64,000 bases of DNA from Tillandsia leiboldiana (lineage: Eukaryota; Streptophyta; Magnoliopsida; Poales; Bromeliaceae). Below, piece after piece: positions 1 to 11,100 of this stretch. The notes beneath the pieces were generated by a model, which was not told the DNA's origin, made no database searches, and saw nothing but the letters and a program-made list of their open reading frames with translations. The position numbers and the translations under genes were made by a program. Every line of letters begins with the position of its first letter. Within the stretch, counting starts at the first letter, position 1. The stretch is taken from positions 31,224,041 through 31,288,040 of the forward strand of contig CM055067.1 in the NCBI GenBank assembly GCA_029204045.2, in the 5' to 3' direction.

Positions 1-837
1 TCCGGGTTCGGGACAAGGACATTCCGAAGACTGCTTTCCGGACCCGGTACGGCCACTACGAGTTCACGGTTATGCCCTTCGGACTCAACGAACGCCCCCG
101 CAGTCTTCATGGACATGATGAACCGGATCTTCAGACCCTTCCTGGATCGGTTCGTGGTGGTTTTCATCGACGACATACTGATCTACTCCACTACCGACGA
201 GGAACACGAGGACCATTTGCAAACAGTCCTCCAAACTCTCAGGGAGCAGGAGCTGTTCGCTAAGCTCAAGAAGTGTGAGTTCTGGCTACGCGAAGTCGGC
301 TTCCTAGGACATGTGATCTCGGCACAGGGAATCTCCGTGGATCCGAAGAAGGTGGAGTCCGTGGTCGACTGGCAGCCGCCGACGACGGTGACAGAGGTCC
401 GCAGTTTCCTAGGACTGGCAGGATATTACAGGCGTTTTGTAGAGGGTTTCGCGAAGATTGCTGCCCCTTTGAATCGGTTGACCAGAAAAGGGGAGAAGTT
501 CATATGGACGGCCAAATGCCAGGAAAGCTTTGAGGAACTCAAAAGGAGGTTAACCAGGGCACCGATACTTGTGCTGCCGACACCCGGGGAAGATTACGAA
601 GTGTATTGCGACGCATCGGGGATCGGCCTGGGTGGTGTTCTGATGCAACAGGGGAAAGTGATTGCCTACGCGTCCCGGCAATTAAAGGATTACGAGAAGA
701 ACTACCCGATACACGACATGGAGCTGGCCGCAGTAGTCTTCGTTCTAAAACTGTGGAGGCACTACCTCTTTGGAGTCCACTGTAACGTCTTCTCGGATCA
801 TCAAAGTCTTAAGTACATCTTTACCCAAAAGAATTAA
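1..837 (+). pseudogene. pol: pol fragment: reverse transcriptase and RNase H of a Ty3/gypsy chromovirus
   Basis: 5'-truncated by the window edge. In the frame running from base 3 to about 87 the RT palm is readable up to the MPFGL motif. One extra base near 87-88 then shifts the frame, and the rest reads from 109 to 837. In that part the YxDD-equivalent catalytic motif is FIDD (residues 19-22, about base 163). The connection domain follows, then RNase H with D168 (in YCDAS), E205 (in HDMELA) and D230 (in SDHQSL). A single-base loss near 833 produces the stop at 835-837; the RNase H tail (YHPGKANVVADALSR) continues in the next frame. Family knowledge: RT/RNase H copies the element RNA in cytoplasmic particles. 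Apart from the two indels the protein is well preserved, so decay is recent or one of the indels is a sequencing error. Confidence 0.9.
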
Positions 838-839
838 AC

Positions 840-2516
840 TTGCGGCAGAGGCGGTGGCTGGAGTTGTTGAAGGATTACGACTTGACGATACAGTACCACC
901 CCGGAAAAGCAAACGTGGTGGCGGACGCCCTGAGCAGGAAAGGGCGCCAAGACGGGGCGTCAAGGAGCGCGATAACGGAGCAAAACCACTTGATAGCGGA
1001 GTTCGCACGAATGCAGTTGGAAGTGGTGCCGACAGGCACGGTTAGGCAACTCCTAACCTTAGTGGTCAAGCCGACGCTACTTGAGAAGATCCGGGAGGGG
1101 CAACAGACCGACCCACACTTACAGCGCGTACGAGACAAGATCCCCCTGGACCAAGAGAGCGACTTTGCAGTGGAAGACGACGGCACCCTACGGTTCCGCA
1201 GACGGATCTGCGTGCCTGATTCGTCGGAGTTGAAGGAGGAAATTCTGACAGAGGCACACCGGGCCCCTTATGCGGCACATCCAGGGGGCACGAAGATGTA
1301 CAGGGACCTCAAACAGATCTACTGGTGGCCCAACATGAAAGGGGACGTCACTCGACACGTAGCTCATTGCCTAGTGTGCCAACGGATAAAGGTCGAGCAC
1401 CAGCGGCCAGCAGGGAAGCTACAGCCCCTACCGGTGCCAGAGTGGAAGTGGGAGCAAATCACCATGGACTTCGTCACGGGCCTCCCACGTTCACCCCAGG
1501 GCCACGACGCAATTTGGGTCGTAGTCGACCGGTTAACCAAGTCAGCACACTTTCTGCCAGTTCATACGACCTGGACCCGAGAACGGTTGGCCCAAACATA
1601 TGTCAGCGAGATCGTTAGATTACATGGAGTGCCGGCATCGATCACCTCGGACAGAGACACGCGCTTCGTCTCGAAATTTTGGCAGAGCCTTCAGCGGGCC
1701 ATGGGAACCAAATTACAGTTCAGCACAGCCTTCCACCCTCAGACGGACGGACAGTCAGAGCGCGTGATTCAAATCCTCGAAGACCTGCTTCGCGCCTGTG
1801 TACTAGATTGGGGGATCGGGTGGTCACGGCACCTACCTCTCGTGGAATTCGCCTACAACAATAGCTACCAGGCCAGCATCCAGATGGCACCCTACGAGGC
1901 CTTATATGGAAGACGCTGCCGATCCCCGATCTGCTGGGACGATCTGGGGGAGCGGAAATTCTTGGGGCCCGACTTAGTGGAGGAAACGGAAGAGAAGGTT
2001 CGCCTCATCAGACAGCGCCTGCTAACCGCCCAGAGTCGCCAGAAGAGCTACGCGGACCAAAGGCGCCGCGACTTGGAATTCCAAGTGGGAGAGCATGTTT
2101 TCTTGCGGGTCTCGCCGTCCAGAGGAGTCAAGCGGTTCGGGCTAAAAGGGAAGCTGAGCCCACGGTTTGTAGGGCCTTTCGAGATTTTGGAACGCATCGG
2201 CCCAGTGGCGTACCGCCTTGCCCTACCACCAAACCTCGACCGAGTCCATGACGTCTTCCACGTTTCGATGCTCCGTAAATACCTCTCCGATCCATCGCAT
2301 ATCCTGGATGTCGCCATACTCGACCTTAAAGAAGACCTAAGCTTCGAGGAAACCCCCGTGAGAATCCTGGCAAGGGAAAGCAAATCACTGCGGAATCGAG
2401 CCATCCCCTACGTGAAGGTACTCTGGAGCAACCACGAGGAGCGAGAAGCAACATGGGAGCTGGAATCTAAAATGAGGGAGAACTACCCGAACCTATTCAC
2501 CGCCATCCGGGTCTGA
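840..2516 (+). CDS. pol: pol 3' part: RNase H tail, integrase and chromodomain-like tail
   Basis: An open frame of 558 codons, not a separate gene: its first Met is arbitrary because the frame continues pol after the break near 833. Order of domains: RNase H end (about 1-34); integrase zinc finger with H140, H147, C177, C180; integrase core with D210, D271 and E307, giving the D-D-35-E spacing; a GPF/Y-type module around 444-475 (GPFEIL); and a C-terminal chromodomain-like tail about 503-553 ending in a YPNLF motif. That tail, with the LTR type, points to the Tekay/Del clade of chromoviruses. Integrase joins cDNA to host DNA; in the family the tail is thought to steer insertion to heterochromatin. 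The stop is followed within 40 bp by the polypurine stretch and LTR. This is the only near-intact enzyme source in the window that could serve the non-autonomous elements. Confidence 0.9.
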   Translation: MRQRRWLELLKDYDLTIQYHPGKANVVADALSRKGRQDGASRSAITEQNHLIAEFARMQLEVVPTGTVRQLLTLVVKPTLLEKIREGQQTDPHLQRVRDKIPLDQESDFAVEDDGTLRFRRRICVPDSSELKEEILTEAHRAPYAAHPGGTKMYRDLKQIYWWPNMKGDVTRHVAHCLVCQRIKVEHQRPAGKLQPLPVPEWKWEQITMDFVTGLPRSPQGHDAIWVVVDRLTKSAHFLPVHTTWTRERLAQTYVSEIVRLHGVPASITSDRDTRFVSKFWQSLQRAMGTKLQFSTAFHPQTDGQSERVIQILEDLLRACVLDWGIGWSRHLPLVEFAYNNSYQASIQMAPYEALYGRRCRSPICWDDLGERKFLGPDLVEETEEKVRLIRQRLLTAQSRQKSYADQRRRDLEFQVGEHVFLRVSPSRGVKRFGLKGKLSPRFVGPFEILERIGPVAYRLALPPNLDRVHDVFHVSMLRKYLSDPSHILDVAILDLKEDLSFEETPVRILARESKSLRNRAIPYVKVLWSNHEEREATWELESKMRENYPNLFTAIRV

Positions 2517-2540
2517 GTTTCGAGGACGAAACTCGTTTTC

Positions 2541-2553
2541 TAGAGGTGAGTGG
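2541..2553 (+). other. Polypurine tract of element A
   Basis: A purine-rich stretch (tagaggtgagtgg) sits between the pol stop and the first TG of the LTR at 2554. It is preceded by the motif TTTCGAGGACGAAACT, which occurs in nearly the same form upstream of the PPTs of the other elements in the window. Confidence 0.6.
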
Positions 2554-3284
2554 TGTGATAACCGCGGATTTATTTTACCTTTCGGGGCTTTCCGCCGATT
2601 TTTATTGAACCGTCTGGTTGACAATAGGGGTTCGAGGGTAATTTTTCCTTGTTTTTCTGGGGAGACGGTCGGGGCTCGCGGGTATTTTTGGTTAATAAAG
2701 CTCGCGAAACGGAGACCGGCGGCGCGATCGGTTTTGGATTCCGACCCCCGGATCTCCCAGAATAAATTCCGGAAGCTGGTACCGTAGCCCAGGTGACTTA
2801 CACAATTACCGGGGGCGGACCGAACTCGGGTCCGCAATCAGATCGATTTTAGTCGATCAATTTGAGGTATGGGGTTAAACCACCCCTTTTTGTTTTCCTT
2901 TCACTCGAGGGTTAAAATTAATTTTGGAGTCCAAAATCCACTACGCCCAAAACGTCTAAGTATTTCGGCCTGGGGAAATTAGGTTATCTAAACCTCGCCT
3001 CCCCCCCCCCCTCCTGGGCGTACAATATCCGAGCGTGGATGAGGAACGGTTCCCCCAAAACCCTCGTCCTTTCCTTCGGCCGGCGTGGAAGAGAAGAGAG
3101 CGATCGCCTCCCCGCAAAGATCCGACGAACGCGAAGAGGACGATCCCTCTCCTTCGCCCGGTACCGACCAAAACAAGGTGAGCCGCGCTTTCGTTTTCCT
3201 TTCTTGTCTTTTCTCGTCACGAGCGAGACGGGGGAGGGGGTTCTTGATGCGTCGGAGATGGAAGAAGAGGGGCGTCGCCATCGC

Positions 3285-3957
3285 ACGCGGAGCGCCGCGC
3301 GGAGCAACCCGCGCATGCGGGGGCGCCGCGCAGGGCGCCCGCGCGCGGGGCGCCGTGCGGGGCCGCCCGCGCATGCGGGGGCACCGTGCGGTGCGACCCG
3401 CGCATGCGGGGGCGCCGCGCGGGGCGCCCGCATGCGGGGCGCCGTGCGGGGCCGCCCGCGCATGCGGGGGCACCGCGCGGTGCGACCCGCGCATGCGGGG
3501 CGCCGCGCGGGGCCGCCCGCGCATGCGGGGTGCCGTGCGGCGCACCCGCATGCGGGGGCGCCGCGCGGGGCAGCCGCGCATGCGGGGCGCCGCGCGGTGC
3601 AACCCGCGCATGCGGGGGCGCCGCGCGGGGCAGCCGCGCATGCGGGGCGCCGCGCGGTGGAACCCGCGCATGCGGGGGCGCCGCGCGGGGCACCCGCATG
3701 CGGGGCGCCGCGCGGGGCCGCCCGCGCATGCGGGGTGCCGTGCGGGGCACCCGCATGCGGGGGCGCCGCGCGGGGCAGCCGCGCATGCGGGGCGCCGCGC
3801 GGTGCAACCCGCGCATGCGGGGCGCCGCGCGGGGCAGCCCGCGCATGCGGCGGCACCGCGCGGTGCAGCCCGCGCATGCGGGGGTGCCGTGCGGGGCACC
3901 CGCATGAGGGGCGCCGCGCGGGGCAGCCGCGCATGCGGGGCGCCGCGCGGACAGGAC
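3285..3957 (+). repeat. GC-rich minisatellite inside LTR A
   Basis: About 20 copies of a unit near 30 bp built from CGCGCATGCGGGG and CGCCGCGCGG blocks, with length variants that lack a few bases. It is extremely CpG-dense with many GCATGC sites. Several overlapping frames on both strands are open here for up to about 330 codons, only because the array has no A/T-rich stop codons. I do not consider any of them a gene. Confidence 0.9.
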
Positions 3958-5490
3958 GGCGGCGCGTGGGGGGGGATTCGGTTGCTGCCGTCGGGGGGCC
4001 GGCCAGTATTGGGGCTTTTCCTTACTTCGCGTTTAAAGGTTCTTGACCTCCCCGCCCGGGGATCCCGTTTTGCAGCTTAGGGGAGCGCGCCGGGACGCGG
4101 GGAGCCGAGCGTGGTTTTGCTACTAGCGACAGGTGGGTTGTTTTTACTTTATTCCTAGCCTCTAAATTCTATCATATTGGGTGGGGTCTATTCTAAGTGT
4201 ACTGGGGTTACATAATGACGGGCGACAGCTTATGCATGTTAGTGGGTTCGCAATAATGGTTAGCGTCGATTGCCGACGGTGTTCTTCTTTTAACCCTTAT
4301 ATGTCAGCGGGCCACCTTCGAGTGCGCGCAATATTACCTTGTTTTCGATTATGCACTTTACCTCATTTACCTCATTACTCTTGTTATTCATATTATGATA
4401 CTGACATGATGGTGGTTACGGTTACTTGGCTCGAGGTTGCCACACGCGCACCCGCGGTTTGGCCACCGCAAAGGGTGCGCTTTTCCGGAAAAGTGGTCTA
4501 TGACCCGTGTATACCCACGAGGTGACGTAGTGGGGCCCCTTATTAGTGGTGGGGTTGAGGCGCCGAGGTGCGAGCGGTGCGACCCGTCGGTTTAGTTGTC
4601 CGGCGTGGTCGGGTTTCTGCAGGTACGGTACGGGCCGTCGGTTTAGTTGTCCGACGTGTCCGGGTATTTCTGGAGGCAGGTGTACAGGTTGCCTTCCTCT
4701 TTGGGAGGGTGGTTGCTCCGGTTATCTTCACGGTTTGTTTCATTATATTCTCCTGCTCTACTATTTTTCTTGCGTCACTGACATCCCACTTCGTGACAGG
4801 GTCCAGACGGGGGGAGAGGTAGGCGGTCGTGAGGACGGGGCAGGAGCAGCTGGGTCGCTGGGGACCCTGGACTGTATTTATTCTTTTATTTCTCGCTTTT
4901 CATTGCATTGTAGTTATGTGAGAGGTTCGCGATACCCTCGTGGGGTCGACGTGGATGTCGGTGCGGGTTGCATATAGCGCCCTTGTACATTACTTTTCCT
5001 TCTATGTCTATTGGCCATTTGAAAATCAAAAAAAACAGAAGCCAAAGAAAAGATTGCGAAAACCGTTTTAAAAACCTAAGTGTCGTGTGGGCACTGGTTT
5101 CAAAACCCTGTGGATTTATGGATTGCGAAAGGGATTTCAAAACTTGGTGTCGGGTGGGCGCCGCTTTCAAACCTTGTGGATTTATGCTAATTTTGAAACT
5201 AGCTTTCAAAACGTAAGCGCCGGGTAGACGCTCTTTCAAAACTGTGGATTTATCCTTTCCAAATTGATCGGCCATACGTTCTTCTGTTATTAGTTTAGAA
5301 TGCTGGTTAATTGCTGTGATTGATGGGCTGTGTTTGTTGGAACATGTTCTGAACGCTTACGCCGTGCACGTACAGGGGAGACTCTGTCCGTTTGCAGAGT
5401 GACCCTGTATGTGTGGCGGGTCTGGGCACGTGCCCGGGAAGAGGGGTTCTCTTTTAAACAAAAAAAATTTACACGCCAAATATTCGACTT

Positions 5491-5583
5491 TGCAGGTTAG
5501 ACGCTTCGTCTATACGGGGTTTCCGTATGGGCGGCGGATCTGTTGGCGAGCCCGGGTCGCAGTTTTGACGCCCGGGCGTGATA
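5491..5583 (+). promoter_or_regulatory. U5 module with three hairpins (copy in LTR A)
   Basis: Three consecutive inverted repeats precede the PBS: AGACG-CTT-CGTCT, then ATACGG..CCGTAT, then CCCGGGTCG..CGCCCGGG. The same 93-94-nt module closes the LTRs ending at 12003, 24474, 31648 and 54188. On the minus strand it occupies 19192-19285, 36440-36533, 37120-37213 and 43527-43620. The second stem is GTACGG/CCGTAC in most copies but ATACGG/CCGTAT here and at 11911-12003, a paired change that supports RNA structure. Confidence 0.7.
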
Positions 5584-5591
5584 GATTAGAG

Positions 5592-5604
5592 TGGTATCAG
5601 AGCC
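5592..5604 (+). other. Primer-binding site, initiator-Met tRNA type
   Basis: TGGTATCAGAGCC, complementary to the 3' end of plant initiator methionine tRNA, 8 bases after the LTR end. The same site recurs at 24483 and 57513 on the plus strand and at 36419 and 43506 on the minus strand. Confidence 0.9.
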
Positions 5605-5987
5605 TAGGTTGTAGGTCGTGGTGGACTTAGAAACCCTAGGCTTGTGGTTGGACATTAGGATGACTACGTGAGAGTCGTGACTTTTAGCGAGAGTCCTGAT
5701 TGAGTTTTTACCTCTCCCAAGAGACGGGATGAGCGATTGGCATGTTTATTCTCCTAAGCGATTATGTTGGCTGCAGACAACATAATGCTATGGAATGGAT
5801 GACATGTCTTAGACTTTCGCTGGATTGTGTCGTATGGTTGTTGTGTCCTAATGTTTGTTATTGTGCAGTGGGTTACGATACCCCTGAGACGTCGTGTTGT
5901 GAAGAGGGCACACCCCGCATCTGATGAGTACCCGAGCAGCGGGAGGCAGAGCTATCAGAGCCGAACGAGACCCAGGAGTTATGGACC

Positions 5988-7060
5988 CAGATGGCACCGA
6001 TGTCGGAGGCTGTCCGATGCCAGGAGGAAGCCATGGAAGGTTTGATGCACCTGTTGGAGCAGAGAGCACAGCTGGTTGCATTACCGCTTGAGAGTCCTCC
6101 AGCACTTTCTTCCTATGCAGCGACATATTCAGTTGTACCAGTGGCACCGATGGAGCGAGCAGCCCCCTCCGGGTCGACGAGTAGTGCCGAGGCACCGAGG
6201 CAGGGTGGATAGCGGTTGTGGATGAACTTTGGGACATCATCGGGCGATCGAGCCAGTCCCGGCAGTCTGATCCACCCCGATTTGCAGGATTGAGCTTGGA
6301 ACCGTGGGAGGCTGAAAACTGGATAGCAGCAATGGAGAAGCATCGGGTGCACTTGGCTACGCACTTTTCGGGAAAGGACACCGAGATTTGGTGGCGTCGA
6401 GTTCGTCCTGTTGGACCACCGGGAGCGCAGTTGTCGACTTGGAACCAGTTTCGTGCTTTGCTGCTCAGGGCCTTCTTTCCTGACAGTGTAAGCAGAAACT
6501 GGAAGGGGATCTTAGACGCCTGCAGCAGGGGAGCCGACCTCTTCAGGAGTATGTTCGCGAGTTTTGTGATTGTTGAGCCGTGTACCCCTGTCGCCCGGGA
6601 TTAGGCCCAGAAGGTTGAGCTAGTTGAGAGAGGACCGCATCAGGATATTTATTCCTTGGTGCATTCTCGGCGAGCGCCGACGTCAGATGCAGCGATTGAG
6701 CAGGCTCGGTGGGTTGACCGAGGATTAGTGATCATGTCAGAGAGAGAGATGGAGCACCTGGGACCAGCTCCGGGGAGAGGCATCCAGTGCCGCCTGAGGT
6801 TGGACAGTCGAGTAGATCGAGACCCACTCGGGGGCCGCCACGATCCCAGCCTGAGGGTCGTGAGTCTCAGAGGAGACAGAGACCAGGAGGTTCTCCACAG
6901 CTGATGTATCCGCAGCAGCAGTGGGATGACTATGTCATTTGTGGTAGGCCGCATTCTGAGTCGCAGTGTGACCACAGGCAGAGGCGATCTTTTTCGTGTG
7001 GACAGTCGGGACATTTTCAGGCAGCATGCCCTCGAGCAGTGCTTACGGCAATACCGCTTG
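5988..7060 (+). pseudogene. gag: Decayed gag
   Basis: Pieces in shifting frames follow gag order. The N-terminal helical segment at 5991-6212 (MSEAVRCQEEAMEGL) matches the segment in the B-element gag. The capsid-like core at 6218-6520 shows EAENWIAAMEKH, then EIWWRRV, then a W..F...F.FFP stretch. A zinc-knuckle remnant at about 6985-7035 reads CGQSGHFQAAC, in which the first Cys of the CCHC pattern is lost (a Ser stands there). Gag would form the particle and bind RNA. Stops and frameshifts after 6600 make it non-functional. Confidence 0.75.
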
Positions 7061-8088
7061 CGACGACACCCCCGCTACCTCTTCGGGATGAAGGAGCTCC
7101 TCCGATTTACCTCCAGGCAGACACGGCCACGACGTCGGGGCAGACCGATCGGCGACCATCTACAGCAAGCGGATGAGTCTGTACCGCCCGGTTGGAGGGC
7201 GCTACGGCAGTGGACCAGATTGTCGCGGGCATGATTTCTTTACAGCAGTTTGAGTTGAGTGTTTTTGGCTTTCCTGTCTGGACTGGAGGTAGAGTTGTTA
7301 CCACGTGCACTAGAGGTACAGGTTCCGGTTGGTGTTGTGCATGTGGGGGAGCCTTATGGATCGTGTCCAGTACCGTTGAGACTTGGAATTATACCGGCAG
7401 GTGTTATGGTTTAGTGGCAGCTCCACGACTCAGATTGAGCACACAAGATGGACCAGTTGATGCGGTATCGTGCAACGGCTGATTGTGGAATGAGATCAGT
7501 TACCCTTCCACGAGTTGGACTAGAAGAATCACCGGGGTATCCTTCCTGCAGCCGCGCCTTCAGCGGTTTGGGGCTTGGTGCTACTTTTGGATCGTTGGTG
7601 ACGATTAGGACCAGAGGTTGTGTCCTTAGGGGTCACGGTAGATCGTAGCTTTCGTTTTGTAGCCACGGCAAGAACGACTTCAACACTTCTCTCCCTTTTT
7701 CTCGCCAGTATGCTAAAATTTTCGAACAGGACGAAAACTTCGAATGACTGCTCCAGAAATGGAGATGGTGCCCGAACCTGTTCTTGTTTGATTGGGGCAA
7801 GGGCACTGGTCCTTCCGGAATTTTCGGACTTTCCGTTAATTTCAGCCGTTTGCTAAACTGAGAGTTGTGGTTGACGACTTTCCTGCTGGTGGGGCCTTTA
7901 CCCTTCTAGTTGGTTGTGTTGGCATTTTCGTGAGGTTTTCCCAGCTTTTGGACTCCTAGCCGTGTGGACTCGCTTCGCGGAGGATGCGTAGCGACTGAGA
8001 AGCTGGAGACGGTGTTGATGGATACTTACCTTTGGCTTTGGAACTCCCCTTTTGAGCCGTGTTAGTTTCGGGGACGAAACTTTCTTTT
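7061..8088 (+). other. Non-coding remainder of the gag-only internal region
   Basis: No frame gives a recognisable protease, RT or integrase. Between 8040 and 8090 it resembles the 3' end of the C-element internal region (TTTCGGGGACGAAACTTTC). I see nothing else. Confidence 0.5.
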
Positions 8089-8100
8089 AGTGGGGGAGAG
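8089..8100 (+). other. Polypurine tract
   Basis: AGTGGGGGAGAG immediately before LTR start TGTGAGGTCC. It is almost the same as the PPT at 28073-28084. Confidence 0.8.
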
Positions 8101-11100
8101 TGTGAGGTCCCGGAATCCCCCGCGTAGGGTTTGCTGGTTGTTGGGCAGCTTTTGGTGGCCGTTGGGAGTGTTTGTGCGCATGTCGGGCCCGAGAAATGGA
8201 TTTGTGCTGCAATTCGGGTTTTAGTTTGCATCACTGGAGGCCTGCGTGATGTGTCGGTGGTGTTTGTGCGCAATTTGGACACAAGTGTTGGACCTTGGGC
8301 TTAAAAGGAGATCCCGTGGGAAATTGGAGGACCCGTCGAGTGTTCAGAAGTGATTTCGCGCGACGCAGATGTCAAATTTGGACTCCGGGCGAAGTTTGGA
8401 TAAGAGATTACCTCTCCGGTTGCCTTCGGGAATTAATAGAGTTGGAATTTGGCAAATCGGACTTCAGAATTGGGCTCGGCGGGGAAATCGGAATAAGTGG
8501 GCTATCCGGGGGCATTCGGCAAATTTTCGGATGAGAATTTGGAGAAATGGACATCGTTTTTGGATTCAGCGTGCGAAATCGTTGAGAATGGACTATTTAC
8601 TTGTTTGATTTGGAGCCCGGTTGAAGTGCACATTTTTCGAGGCGTAGCGAGACGGCACGGATCCCGAGGTCGGCTCGGATCCCGAGGGCTTGCACGAAGG
8701 GCGGCGGCGCGCGGTTCGAGGCGCGCAACAAGGTCGCGCTTCCGGTGCGGAACGCGCGGGGGCCGCCACGTGGCGGGCCCCCACTCGTGCACGCGTGGGC
8801 GAGGGTGACGCGCGCCCGTGTGGCGCGCGGCATGTCCCGCGCCTGCGCGGCGCTGGGTGTCACGCGCCCGTGTGGCGCGTGACTGCCGCGTGCCGCGTGG
8901 CGCGCGGAGGCGCGGCCACGTGGCGGCGGGGCGCGTGCGTGGACCCGGTGCACGCGCCCCGGCCTGGTGGACCGTGCCTTGTGGCTCCCCATTGGTGGCC
9001 GCCGTGGACCGGGTCCGTGGACCCCCCCCCCCCCCCCTTCTCCTTCTCTTTCTTTTCTTCTTCTTCTTTCTTCTCCACCCGAGCACCTTTCTCCTCCCTT
9101 TTCTTTTCTTTCTTCTCCAACCGAGAGCGAGAGAGAGTGAGGGAGGGGAATTCGTGGGGTGCGGCGGTGCGTCGGCGACGTCGTGGAGCGGGCAAGGCGT
9201 TCCATTTAGCAGTTGGGCGGCGCGTCGCAGTCGAGGTAGGTCCCGCGCCTTGATTTTACGGTATTTTTAGCACAGTTTTGAGGGCGTTCTTTTGGACTTT
9301 GGATTGACCCCTTGTTCTTATTTGTGTTAGGGACCGTATTTTTACTGCTCCGTTTTGCGTGCGGACCCCGACGGCGTGCTCCGTTTTGCATGCGTACTCC
9401 GTTTTGCGCGCGGATTTCGGCACGGTGCACCGTTTTGCATGCAGACTCCGTTTTGCGCGCAGGTTTCGACACCGTGCACCGTTTTGTGTGCAGACTCCGG
9501 CATCGTGCACCGTTTTGCGTGCGGACTCTGTTTTGCGCGCGTGTTTCGGCACCGTGCACCGTTTTCCGTGCGGACATCGGCACCATGCACCGTTTTGCGT
9601 GCGGACTCCGGCACCGTGCACCGTTTTGCGTGCGGACTCTGTTTTGCGTGCGGATTCTGGCATCGTGCTTCGTTTTGAGTGCGGATCATGTGGAGGCGAA
9701 TTTCAAGTGTCTACGAGCAATTGGTGGCTTACCGAGGTGGGTTGGTTTTTATCTCCAAGTCTGCGGACTTCTCTCTAATTCTCTTATGATAGGATTTTGC
9801 ATGCTAGTTTAAGTGATTCATTGGAACTTTGACTAGCACCCCTGTCATGTTGCATGTGTAACCAGACCAATAGAAAACCTCAATCTGGGCTAGGTTCTTT
9901 TAAGCTTTAGACATCCCACACAGTGCATTTCTTTCTGGACTTAGAGTTCCTCGCCCGGGTATTGGGCCGAGTGGTCAGGACATTGTGGGACGTATGTTGC
10001 ACTCGGGCTAGGGGGCCGAGTGGAGTCTGGTAGTTAGACCCAGTCGTTAGGTTCTGGCGGGAGCCGTTTGGGTAGACGGTGGTCCCGAGTCGTTGTGTTC
10101 TGGAGTTGGTTGTCACTACAGTGGTAGTGGCAGTGGTGTACTAGTGGCAGCAGGACCTTGAACCCAGAACCTTTTTGGGCGCACACATGATTTTAGTCAG
10201 CCAATGTTTTCTTCCAAGCCTCGCAGGGTCGCCTGAGTCTGTTCTTGTTTGATAGGACGAGGGCATTAGCTCTTCGAGGTTTGGACATAAAACTTGTTTG
10301 CAAATTATTTTCCTAAAAAGACTAAAAATCATTAAAAAGATGAATTTCTCTCAGATCAAATGGCTTTCTGTAATAAATGTCACTGTTTCTTATAAACTTA
10401 TCCACCCGAGATGATTCGAGTGGTCTGGGTTCTAAGGGCTGATTTCTTTCTGGGGTCGAAAGCAAGTCGAAAGCAACGGGAGGCTACACCTATAGCCTGT
10501 TCTTGTTTGATTGGGGTCGTAGGTATTAGTCTCCCGGAGTTTTCGGACTCTTCGTGGATCTCGCTGTAGAGCATCTCCAGCCCGTGAGATTTGTAGGTTG
10601 AGATGGGTTCCCACTTTAACCGAGAGGGGCCGAATCCTTGAACGGTAAAGGATCGAGATCTTCGATAGGCTGACCCTAGAGTCTGTTCTTGTTTGATTGG
10701 GGTTCTAGGCACCGGCCTAACGGGATTCTCGGACCTTTGCTGCGTCAGTCGGTTCTTCTCGCTTATGAGTGGGGAGTCGTTTTGGGAGCCGTTTGGAGTG
10801 ACGGCGGTCCCAGCTGTGTTGTACCTTCTTTTAGTGGGTTAGTGTTGTGAGATCGAGTCGTGGAGTCTTTCTCCGACTGAGTTATGCTAGTTGAGCATTG
10901 AGTACCGATCTGTTTGATCGAGGATTATAGCCTGCTGAGCCTGGCATTCTATGCCAGTTATGAGATACTTGAGATACTTGAGTTCGGTGGGGTCGCTCCC
11001 CTCGAGCTACGCCCCGGGTGCGATGATGATACCGAGCCTGACGACGCTGCGATGATGCGACTAGTTGATACACTAGAGTTCGCTTGAGTTTGAGATAGTC

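Larger units (their letters stand above)
2554..5583 (+). mobile_element. LTR of element A, with a family-wide U5 end
   Basis: Starts TGTGATAACC right after the PPT and ends at GGGCGTGATA, where the other LTRs end GTGACA; this looks like a C-to-T change in the terminal CA. It is about 3.0 kb. Most of it resembles nothing else in the window: a GC-rich minisatellite at 3285-3957, a duplicated GTCGGTTTAGTTGTCCG block at about 4585-4660, and related copies of about 75 bp at 5060-5250. From 5491 on it becomes nearly identical to the end of the LTR at 8101-12003. It is followed directly by a primer-binding site, so it serves as 3' LTR of the pol element and as 5' LTR of the next internal region. Confidence 0.75.
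5584..8100 (+). mobile_element. Internal region of a gag-only, non-autonomous element
   Basis: It begins GATTAGAG, then the PBS (5592-5604), a leader with the ACATAATGCTATGG motif also seen at 24675, a decayed gag, and about 1 kb (7100-8050) in which I recognise no protein. It ends with the TTTCGGGGACGAAACTTTC motif and the PPT. No RT, RNase H or integrase is detectable, so any movement needed enzymes from elsewhere. The two flanking LTRs belong to different families except for their last 93 bases. Confidence 0.75.

Noticed and set aside
2984..4080. Several open frames of 200-335 codons on both strands (Ala/Arg/Pro/Gly-rich)
   Set aside because: They overlap each other in the GC-rich minisatellite of LTR A and exist because the repeats lack stop codons; there is no domain and no consistent coding frame.
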